From: Gammaproteobacteria bacterium
GTDB taxonomy: Bacteria > Pseudomonadota > Gammaproteobacteria > Xanthomonadales > Xanthomonadaceae
Direction of reading: 5' to 3'
Length of the DNA stretch: 5,141 bases
Assembly: GCA_012510865.1 (NCBI GenBank)
Contig: JAAZHF010000208.1
Location: 1 to 5,141, forward strand
Shown here piece after piece: positions 1-4,409 of this stretch. The notes under the pieces are model-generated. The model was not told the origin of the DNA. It worked only from the letters and a program-made list of their open reading frames with translations, and searched no databases. Made by a program: the position numbers and the translations under genes. The first letter of the stretch is position 1. Every line of letters begins with the position of its first letter.

Positions 1-774
1 GGCCAGGTCCGGCCACTCGTCGCCGGCCAGGTCGGCCACCGCCAGCAGCGCCTCCCACACGTCTGCATCGCGGTCCTGCACGCCCGTGGGCATCTCGGGG
101 AACACGATGTGCTCCTCGGCCGTCCGCGCCCATCGCTCCAGCCGCGCGCGGATCTCTTCGGCGGCCGGACCGTTGACCCGCTGCCGATAGGGTTCGATCT
201 TCTCGGTGGGCGCCCGGCGCCGCATTCGGATGACGACGCTGCGGGTCAGGATGGTGTCGGGCAGGCTGCCCAGCCCGGCCATCGCCACGGCGCAGTAGGC
301 GGGCAGCGCCTCGGTGAATACCTCCTTGCCGCGCACCACGCACCGGCCGGCGACCGAGTGTTTCCGATAGCCGGCATTCAACAGTCCGCGGGTCTCTTCG
401 TTCTCGCGCGCCTTGGGGCCGAATACCGTGTCGATCTCGTCGTAGAGGACAGTCGGCCTGCCATCCTCCTGGCCGATCTTCCGGAACAGGTAGGCCGGCG
501 TCGCGTTCACCGCAATGACCGGGTTCGGCACCAGTAGCTCCATCGCCTCCAGCGCGCGGGATTTGCCGCTTCCGGGTTCCGGTGACAGGAAGGCGAGCCG
601 CGGCGTGGTGTCCCACGCGTCCATGAAGTGTGTGTGTGCGATCCACAGGGCATGGGCGACGCGAGCGTGACCGGATGGGTAGGCCACGAATCGGCCGATG
701 TGGTCGTACACGTCGCGCAGGACCGCGGCGCCGAGCGGGTGCAGCCTGGTGACGGCGGCGGGATCGTGGTTCAT
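1..774 (-). CDS. DUF3631-type P-loop ATPase (N-terminal 258 residues; continues past the left edge)
   Basis: The frame is open from an ATG at 774 to base 1 with no stop, giving 258 residues. Visible landmarks are a Walker A-like loop PEPGSGKS at residues 65-72 (first Gly replaced by Pro; K71 and S72 present), a Walker B-like TVLYDEID at 108-115, and a later LPDTILTRSVVIRM block at 171-184 whose R178 could be a sensor or arginine-finger residue. These blocks and their spacing match proteins carrying DUF3631, which I know from actinobacterial phages and genomic islands; the biochemical role is undefined. A GGAGGTG ribosome binding site ends 5 nt before the ATG, and the start overlaps the preceding stop (ATGA, 774-771), so it is translationally coupled. 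From its place in the operon I infer a helicase-like or other DNA-handling ATPase for replication of the element. The C-terminal part, including any nuclease, primase or DNA-binding domain, is not visible. Confidence 0.82.
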   Translation of the reverse strand, partial: MNHDPAAVTRLHPLGAAVLRDVYDHIGRFVAYPSGHARVAHALWIAHTHFMDAWDTTPRLAFLSPEPGSGKSRALEAMELLVPNPVIAVNATPAYLFRKIGQEDGRPTVLYDEIDTVFGPKARENEETRGLLNAGYRKHSVAGRCVVRGKEVFTEALPAYCAVAMAGLGSLPDTILTRSVVIRMRRRAPTEKIEPYRQRVNGPAAEEIRARLERWARTAEEHIVFPEMPTGVQDRDADVWEALLAVADLAGDEWPDLA

Positions 775-1079
775 CGCCCCACCTCCGGCATCGGCGCCTC
801 GAGGACTTCGCGCAGGTCGTGCAGTTGCAGGGCCAGCCGGTACAGCCTTGACGGTGCATCGCCGGGCATGGCGTCGCCGCGCTTCGCCACTTCGACGACG
901 TGTTGCAGGTAGGCCAAGCCGGGCAGTACTGCATCCAGCGCCAGCGCAAAGGCAGAGAGCCGCCATTGCAGGCGCTCCAGGTGGATGGCAGACTTGTCGT
1001 GGAATCGCTCGCCGCTATTCCTTGCGCCTCGACCGTTCACAGCGGCCGGGGCGCTTCCGTTCTGGAGGGTCGGGTTCAT
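771..1079 (-). CDS. Hypothetical protein, 102 aa, in the alpA operon
   Basis: I do not recognise this family. The ATG at 1079 overlaps the upstream stop (ATGA, 1079-1076) and has a GGAGG sequence about 10 nt upstream; the frame opens further to 1160, but that would bury the start inside the previous gene. The product begins with a polar, probably disordered stretch (about residues 1-30), followed by a mainly helical segment (about 31-95) rich in Leu and Ala with heptad-like spacing (LERLQWRLSAFALALDAVL), which could form a helical bundle or protein contact. There is no transmembrane segment, metal-binding motif or catalytic signature. It lies between a 74-aa protein and the P-loop ATPase, overlapping both by 4 nt, so it is most likely an accessory factor made alongside the ATPase. 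Function unknown. Confidence 0.72.
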   Translation of the reverse strand: MNPTLQNGSAPAAVNGRGARNSGERFHDKSAIHLERLQWRLSAFALALDAVLPGLAYLQHVVEVAKRGDAMPGDAPSRLYRLALQLHDLREVLEAPMPEVGR

Positions 1080-1300
1080 CGGCGCTCGCCCTCCATCGCG
1101 TTTCGCAGGCGCATGACAGCCCGTGCCGCGCCTTCGAGGTTCCGGGCCACTCGCACGCACTCTTGCGGGTCAGGGTGGATCTCCAGCCGCGCCAGCTGCT
1201 CGGCCAGCGCATTGCCAACCTCGCCCAGCCCTGCGGCCAGGCCGCTGGCGTGCGGGCCGCTCATGGCCGCGTAGATGGCGGCGGCATCGGCGGGCCTCAC
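1076..1300 (-). CDS. Hypothetical protein, 74 aa, GTG start
   Basis: I chose the GTG at 1300 because its last two bases begin the TGA of the preceding gene (GTGA, 1300-1297) and GAGGTG sits 5 nt upstream. The same frame is open to 1552, but those earlier codons only shadow the neighbouring genes. The product is almost entirely helical by composition: an Ala/Gly-rich N-terminal half (residues 1-38), an IHPDPQECVRVARNL turn and helix at 41-55, and a basic end (RLRNAMEGERR). It has one Cys (C48) and no recognised domain. Its stop overlaps the next start (ATGA, 1079-1076). The family is unknown to me; operon position suggests an accessory role in the element's early module. Confidence 0.68.
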   Translation of the reverse strand: MRPADAAAIYAAMSGPHASGLAAGLGEVGNALAEQLARLEIHPDPQECVRVARNLEGAARAVMRLRNAMEGERR

Positions 1301-1509
1301 GACTTCACCTCGCTGCCCTTGTCGCCGTACAGCTCCTTTATGGCGTCGACGGCCGCGACGTGGGCGGGCTTCCAGCCGGCATTGGCGAGGGCGCGCTGGA
1401 TGGCGGTCGGCTCGCGGGCCGTGATGCTGGCCTGGCAGTAGTTGAAGTGACGGACGGCACCGCGGCGGTCGCCGATGTCCAGCAGCCGCCTGATTCGCGG
1501 CGCCGTCAT
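1297..1509 (-). CDS. Hypothetical protein, 70 aa, immediately after alpA
   Basis: The ATG at 1509 overlaps the stop of the AlpA-like gene (ATGA, 1509-1506) and is preceded by GAGGTG with 4 nt between, so translation is coupled to the regulator. The product is basic at its N-terminus (residues 1-20, with RIRR and DRRGAVRHF) and has a central run predicted to be helical (about residues 33-62, TAIQRALANAGWKPAHVAAV). Its size and charge would suit a small DNA-binding or partner protein of the regulator, but no motif proves that. The family is unrecognised. The next gene begins inside its stop codon. Confidence 0.7.
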   Translation of the reverse strand: MTAPRIRRLLDIGDRRGAVRHFNYCQASITAREPTAIQRALANAGWKPAHVAAVDAIKELYGDKGSEVKS

Positions 1510-1760
1510 GCCGCACCTCGGTCAGCTGCGCTGTCCAGCCAGTCCCGGACATCGCCCCAGCGCCAGGCGTTCATGCCCTCCAGCCGGACGGGCGCCGGGA
1601 ATGCGCCGGCTTTCACTCGCCGGTGCAGCGTCATCGAGGAGAACGGCACCGGGCCGTAGGGGGCCAGCAGGTCGCGGCGTCGGACCAGGGCGCAGTCAGG
1701 AAGTCGAGCGAAGTCGATCGGCGCCGGGCGGGGCGGAGAAACCTTGTCGGGTGATTGCAC
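1506..1760 (-). CDS. AlpA-like helix-turn-helix regulator / excisionase, 84 aa
   Basis: After a poorly conserved N-terminus (residues 1-26) comes an AlpA/MerR-type winged helix-turn-helix core: RRRDLLAPYG (28-37), recognition-helix region SSMTLHRRVKAGAFPAPVRL (41-60), then AWRWGDVRDWLDS (65-77). The AG-FPAPVRL turn followed by a W-R...V-DWL segment is the hallmark of phage AlpA regulators. In P4-like elements AlpA activates the integrase gene or acts as excisionase (established for the family; not shown here). The start is a GTG at 1760, with GAGGT ending 6 nt upstream. The gene leads a tightly overlapping five-gene run down to the ATPase. An inverted repeat covers its ribosome binding site, which hints at autoregulation. 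Divergence from a canonical AlpA is moderate: the N-terminal extension is longer and the first helix more polar. Confidence 0.85.
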   Translation of the reverse strand: MQSPDKVSPPRPAPIDFARLPDCALVRRRDLLAPYGPVPFSSMTLHRRVKAGAFPAPVRLEGMNAWRWGDVRDWLDSAADRGAA

Positions 1761-1766
1761 CTTGCT

Positions 1767-1786
1767 ACCTCACGTCATTGCGTGAG
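1767..1786 (-). promoter_or_regulatory. Inverted repeat over the ribosome binding site of the AlpA-like gene
   Basis: The arms CTCACG (1769-1774) and CGTGAG (1781-1786) form a perfect 6-bp inverted repeat with a 6-nt loop. Read on the minus strand, the downstream arm contains GAG of the GAGGT ribosome binding site (1771-1767). In mRNA the hairpin would hide that site; in DNA the repeat could be an operator for a dimeric regulator. The inverted repeat and overlap are seen directly; the regulatory role is inferred. Confidence 0.5.
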
Positions 1787-1850
1787 ATCAGCGTCGGCGC
1801 AGACTAGCGGCGGAACACAGGCAGGCGCGAGTTTCGCCGGGGTTATTTGC

Positions 1851-2516
1851 TCAGGGGCGCTTGGCGGCGAGCGCGACTATGCGCTCCAGAGCTTCGTCCA
1901 TCCACTCGGGCGGCGCGTTCGTCCCTGACTGTTCGCGCAGCCACAGCAGGGCCTCGAAGATCCGACCTGTGGGCGATTTCAGAGCCTCCCGGTAGCGGCG
2001 CTCCAGTGACTTCGCCGCGCCATGATGTCGTGCATACCACTCCGACCCGCTGCGCTTCGTCAGGTTCATGCAGGCGCTCGCCACGCTCATCTTGGTGAGC
2101 ACTCCGCTCGATCGGTTCCGCAGGATGTAGACATCCACGACCAACCTCGCTTGACTGCCTTCCGTCCACTTCGATTTCCCCTGGCGGGGCTTTCGGATCT
2201 CGACGGACGGCCTTGGCGTCATCGCGAGCAGCGCCCGAGCCATCTCAGGCGCGTTAGGAACCTCATTGAAGATGGCTTTCACGTCCAGGCCGGCGTCCTC
2301 CCAGCACTGGCACTGATAGATCATTTGTTCGAACAGGATCGCCCCTCGCGCCTGTGCGGCCCATTCCTTGTGGGCTTCCTCATATTGGTGCTGCAACGCA
2401 TCGCGGTCGTCTGCCAGCGCCAACGCCATGATGGTGGGCGGGTCAGGTGGCGGGTCGATCAACGTTACGCCCCGGCGCTTCGCCGGGGCTTCCTTCGGTG
2501 GCCTCGTCCTGGTCAC
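1851..2516 (-). CDS. Hypothetical protein, 221 aa, possible DNA-binding segment
   Basis: I cannot name this family. The GTG at 2516 lies 5 nt after the stop of the preceding gene (TAA, 2524-2522) and has no clear ribosome binding site of its own, so expression probably depends on coupling; an ATG at 2429 (residue 30) is a fallback start, also without a good site. The product starts with a basic and Pro-rich, likely disordered arm (residues 1-28, with DPPPDPP at 21-27), then a helical section with three Cys/Met-flanked positions (IYQCQCWEDAG, 66-76), a basic linker (RKPRQGKSKW, 108-117), and a segment at 143-180 (SVASACMNL, then AAKSLERRYREALKS) that looks like a helix-turn-helix with an arginine-rich recognition helix. 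The last 40 residues are helical. It could be a regulator or replication initiator of the element; this rests on appearance only. Its base composition looks slightly less GC-rich than its neighbours. Confidence 0.75.
   Translation of the reverse strand: MTRTRPPKEAPAKRRGVTLIDPPPDPPTIMALALADDRDALQHQYEEAHKEWAAQARGAILFEQMIYQCQCWEDAGLDVKAIFNEVPNAPEMARALLAMTPRPSVEIRKPRQGKSKWTEGSQARLVVDVYILRNRSSGVLTKMSVASACMNLTKRSGSEWYARHHGAAKSLERRYREALKSPTGRIFEALLWLREQSGTNAPPEWMDEALERIVALAAKRP
2469..2489. repeat. Perfect 9-bp-stem hairpin inside the 5' end of the 221-aa gene
   Basis: GCCCCGGCG (2469-2477) and CGCCGGGGC (2481-2489) are perfectly complementary around a 3-nt loop. The repeat coincides exactly with codons 10-16 of the 221-aa gene. 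On the plus strand it is followed by TTCCTT, a weak T-rich tract. It may slow translation initiation or act as a weak plus-strand terminator blocking antisense read-through; neither is proved. Confidence 0.6.
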
Positions 2517-2521
2517 GGGTA

Positions 2522-2746
2522 TTACGGCGCCGCCGCGGCCAGGCGCATTGCGTCCAGCTTGGCGTCCGCGCCGATGACCTGCTCGCGGGCTGCGGTGAGT
2601 CCGTGCACCACGCAGTAGAGCGCCCCGCTCAGCTCCTCGTCCTCGCTCTTGCCGGCGGCAAAGAGCAGGGCGTTGATCGAATCATTCAGGACGCTGATCG
2701 GCGCCGCCAGGTCGAGGTCGGGGGTTGCTACGATTTCACTTGCCAT
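2522..2746 (-). CDS. Small acidic hypothetical protein, 74 aa
   Basis: Two in-frame ATGs exist, at 2755 and 2746. An AGGAG sequence at 2760-2756 touches the first but stands 9 nt before the second, so 2746 is the better start. The product is acidic and helical: residues 1-14 contain DLDLAAP, then SVLNDSINALLFAAGKSEDE (18-37), a region with one Cys (C45), and an Ala-rich tail ending RLAAAAP. It resembles the many small helical proteins of phage early regions but I cannot assign a family. The integrase lies upstream across a hairpin-containing gap; downstream, the 221-aa gene starts 5 nt after this stop, so the two are probably co-translated. Confidence 0.68.
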   Translation of the reverse strand: MASEIVATPDLDLAAPISVLNDSINALLFAAGKSEDEELSGALYCVVHGLTAAREQVIGADAKLDAMRLAAAAP

Positions 2747-2755
2747 GGTCGCCAT

Positions 2756-2760
2756 CTCCT
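2756..2760 (-). promoter_or_regulatory. Ribosome binding site that decides the 2746 start
   Basis: On the minus strand AGGAG is followed immediately by ATG (2755) and, 9 nt later, by a second in-frame ATG (2746). Only the second has workable spacing, so the 74-aa reading is preferred to the 77-aa one. Confidence 0.6.
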
Positions 2761-2779
2761 AAGGTTGGCGGTTGTGGAA

Positions 2780-2812
2780 GGCCGGCCGGGCGTTACCGCG
2801 CCCGGTTCGGCC
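2780..2812 (-). other. GC-rich hairpin between integrase and next gene
   Basis: CCGGGCG (2786-2792) pairs with CGCCCGG (2799-2805) around a 6-nt loop, and the flanking GGCCG (2780-2784) pairs with CGGCC (2808-2812), giving 12 pairs with a small internal bulge. No T-run follows on the minus strand, so this is not a textbook intrinsic terminator. It could stabilise or process the integrase mRNA, or partly uncouple it from the downstream genes. Confidence 0.5.
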
Positions 2813-2819
2813 GCTTACC

Positions 2820-2835
2820 TCCGGCTTTCGCCGGA
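2820..2835 (-). other. GNRA-tetraloop hairpin just after the integrase stop
   Basis: On the minus strand CCGGC-GAAA-GCCGG forms a 5-bp stem (6 with the flanking A-T) closed by a GAAA tetraloop, starting 14 nt after the integrase TGA. There is no following T-run. It may protect the integrase mRNA 3' end or act with the hairpin at 2780-2812. The structure is read from sequence; the role is inferred. Confidence 0.4.
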
Positions 2836-2849
2836 TTTCTTGAACCCGG

Positions 2850-4085
2850 TCATCCGGTCCTCGAGGTCAGGCGGAAGGGGGTCACGTTGCCGGCGGCCGG
2901 CCGGGTGTCGATGTAGTCGGACCAGTCGGCCATCATCTTGGCGCGCTTGGCGAGCATGTCGCCGCGGCGGTACGCCTTCTCGGTCTTGGAGTTGATGGCG
3001 TGCGCCAGCGCCATCTCGGCCATCTCGTTGGGATAGCTGGACACCTCGGCTGCCCAGTCCCGGAAGGTCGATCGGAACCCATGCGGCACGGCGTCGACCT
3101 CCATCCGGCGCAGCACCGCCGACAGGGCCATGTCGGAGAGCATCCCGCCCCTCGGGGCGGTGAATACATACGGCGAGCCAGCGACCCGCGGAACGGCCCT
3201 CAGAAGGGCCACAGCGCGCGGTGACAGCGACACCCGATGCTCGCGGCCTGCCTTCATGCGGTCGGCGGGGATCGTCCACACAGCGCGATCCAGGTCGATT
3301 TCGGCCCATGTGGCGCCGCGTACCTCGCCGGACCGTGCAGCGGTCAGGATGGCGAACTCCAGCGCCCGCGCCGCGATGCCGTCCCGCGCCCGTAGCGCCA
3401 GCATGAAGCCGTGCATGTCGGTGTAGGGCAGGGCGGCGTGATGCTCGATCTTGGCGACCTTGTTCGGTGGGGCCAGCGAGTGTTCCAGCCGGCCGCGCCA
3501 TTGCGCCGGGTTGTCGCCGGTGCGGTAGCCCGACACCGTGGCCCAGGCCAGCACCGCCTCGATTCGCATACGCACGCGCTTGGCGGTCTCGGTCTTGGTC
3601 TCCCAGATCGGCGACACCACCGCCAGCACCTCGGGGACGCCCACCTGGTCGACAGGCATCTTGCCGATGACGGGGAACGCGTAGGTCTCCAGCGTGTTCG
3701 CCCATTGGTCGGCGTGCTTGGCGTTCTTCCAGCCCGGCCGCTTCGCCGCGATGGTCTGCTCCGCGCACCACTTGAAGGTGGGAATCGAACGAAAATCCGC
3801 ACGCTTGGCTTGACGCTCGGCGATGGGGTCGACGCCTTCCTCGGTGATCTTCCTGCGGGCCGCACGGGCGCGCTCACGGGCCTCTGCCAGCGGCACGTCC
3901 GGCCAGCCTCCCAGCCCCATATCGCGCCTGCGGCCGCCGATGACGGCCCTCAGAATCCAGTTGCGCGCCGTTCCAGACGCCGACACCCGCAGGTACAGGC
4001 CGGTGACTTCCCCCGCGGCGTGCATCCCTGGCGGCAGGGTGGCGAGCTTCGCCGGGGACAGCGCCTTGGTCGGCTTTCTGGGCAT
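2850..4085 (-). CDS. int: P4-family tyrosine site-specific integrase, 411 aa
   Basis: This enzyme should insert and excise the element by recombining attP with a chromosomal attB through a 3'-phosphotyrosine intermediate. Residues about 5-95 match the arm-type DNA-binding domain of P4-like integrases (GLYLRVSASGTARNWILR, then MGLGGWPDVPLAEARERA). About 100-205 is the SAM-like core-binding domain. About 215-400 is the catalytic domain, with R251 (AARSGEVRG), K278, H335-x-x-R338 (HGFRSTFRDWA), H362 (LAHAIN) and nucleophile Y372 (EKAYRRGDM), so the full catalytic set is present. At 411 residues it is of normal length for the family and appears intact. A weak GGGA-type site precedes the ATG at 4085. 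The gene is the first of the leftward block and its start faces the presumed att region. Many P4-type integrases use the 3' end of a tRNA gene, but no intact tRNA is visible here. Confidence 0.95.
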   Translation of the reverse strand: MPRKPTKALSPAKLATLPPGMHAAGEVTGLYLRVSASGTARNWILRAVIGGRRRDMGLGGWPDVPLAEARERARAARRKITEEGVDPIAERQAKRADFRSIPTFKWCAEQTIAAKRPGWKNAKHADQWANTLETYAFPVIGKMPVDQVGVPEVLAVVSPIWETKTETAKRVRMRIEAVLAWATVSGYRTGDNPAQWRGRLEHSLAPPNKVAKIEHHAALPYTDMHGFMLALRARDGIAARALEFAILTAARSGEVRGATWAEIDLDRAVWTIPADRMKAGREHRVSLSPRAVALLRAVPRVAGSPYVFTAPRGGMLSDMALSAVLRRMEVDAVPHGFRSTFRDWAAEVSSYPNEMAEMALAHAINSKTEKAYRRGDMLAKRAKMMADWSDYIDTRPAAGNVTPFRLTSRTG

Positions 4086-4130
4086 TTGACCGTTCCCATC
4101 ATCCCTACCAACGCGGAGGGCTGGGGTTGG

Positions 4131-4159
4131 ATGCTATGCCTTGGTATCGCTTGATGCAA
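4131..4159 (-). promoter_or_regulatory. Candidate promoter of the integrase gene
   Basis: On the minus strand TTGCAT (4159-4154) and TAGCAT (4136-4131) are separated by exactly 17 nt, about 46 nt before the integrase ATG. The -10 element matches the sigma-70 consensus at 4 of 6 positions and the -35 at 3 of 6. It is plausible by position and spacing but weak by sequence. Confidence 0.3.
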
Positions 4160-4341
4160 CCGTGGCCCGAGAATCAACAAGGATTAGCGGCGCTTCGACG
4201 CGTCTCTGTAGTAGATTGAGCGCGCTTGATTCAGTCCCGCGGGGGACACCCCTTCCGCCATCCGGCGCGCCCTGAATGCGCTCCGGGTGCAAGGACTGCA
4301 GAGCCGGTCACACTTGCGGCGGGACTGCGTCGCCGCGTCGC

Positions 4342-4370
4342 TTGCGAGTGCGTTGGGGCGGGGTTAGCCT
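4342..4370 (+). promoter_or_regulatory. Weak candidate promoter of the response-regulator gene
   Basis: TTGCGA (4342-4347) and TAGCCT (4365-4370) are 17 nt apart and end 39 nt before the ATG. Matches to consensus are 4 of 6 and 3 of 6. A better TTGACA at 4381 is too close to the start to serve with a -10. Confidence 0.22.
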
Positions 4371-4397
4371 CGTTGCGGGGTTGACAGAAAACGTCTT

Positions 4398-4404
4398 GAG
4401 GGGA
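4398..4404 (+). promoter_or_regulatory. Ribosome binding site of the response regulator
   Basis: GAGGGGA ends 5 nt before the ATG at 4410, giving a strong, well-spaced site. This fixes the start, and the protein then begins MTIKVYVVDDHALVR, matching the usual N-terminus of GacA/UvrY proteins. Confidence 0.75.
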
Positions 4405-4409
4405 CAAGG

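Larger units (their letters stand above)
1..4260. mobile_element. Integrated satellite-prophage / PICI-like island (partial; left end outside window, right boundary approximate)
   Basis: Every convincing gene from the left edge to 4085 lies on the minus strand: tyrosine integrase, small protein, unknown protein, AlpA-like regulator, three small proteins, P-loop ATPase. Integrase, then AlpA, then a replication-type ATPase is the early module of Gram-negative phage-inducible islands and P4-like satellites (established knowledge). No capsid, portal, tail or lysis gene is visible, but the left end is missing, so a full prophage is not excluded. The right boundary must fall between the integrase start (4085) and the response regulator (4410). 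The end at 4260 is a placeholder, because no second att copy is in view. Confidence is high for a mobile element and moderate for the satellite class. Confidence 0.75.
4086..4409. other. Divergent intergenic region; expected to hold the island boundary (att site) and two promoters
   Basis: No protein gene is convincing here: a minus-strand frame at 4308-5048 and the frames around 4154-4180 are shadows. Visible signals are an 8-bp direct repeat CGCTTGAT (4148-4155 and 4223-4230), a palindrome AGCGCGCT (4219-4226), a near-palindrome GTCCCGCGGGGGAC (4234-4247), and weak promoter-like pairs for each flanking gene. The integrase start on one side and a core-type regulator on the other mean the element's end must lie here. 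The exact point cannot be placed without the other att copy. Confidence 0.55.

Noticed and set aside
1080..1160. Upstream start (1160) for the 102-aa gene
   Set aside because: It would lie deep in the preceding gene; the ATG at 1079 has the same 4-nt stop overlap as the other genes in the run.
698..1441. 247-codon plus-strand frame across the small genes
   Set aside because: It runs antisense to five linked starts with ribosome binding sites and has low-complexity Arg/Ala-rich translation with no family features.
1301..1552. Upstream extension of the 74-aa gene to a start at 1552
   Set aside because: The added residues are out-of-frame translation of the alpA and 70-aa genes; the GTG at 1300 has a GAGGTG site 5 nt upstream and a coupled GTGA overlap.
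2815..3771. 318-codon minus-strand frame overlapping the integrase in another phase
   Set aside because: Its composition is the Arg/Gly-rich type produced by out-of-frame reading, and the overlapping frame encodes a complete integrase.
3411..4154. 247-codon plus-strand open frame opposite the integrase
   Set aside because: It is fully antisense to an integrase with all catalytic residues, its product is Arg/Gly/His-rich without domain features, and long antisense frames are expected in DNA with such high G+C.
4381..4409. Consensus TTGACA at 4381 as a -35 box for gacA
   Set aside because: With 17-nt spacing the -10 would fall at 4404-4409, on top of the ribosome binding site and touching the ATG, and that sequence is not TATAAT-like.
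4086..4409. Intact tRNA gene at the integration site
   Set aside because: No cloverleaf could be assembled on either strand; only a degenerate T-arm-like string is present.
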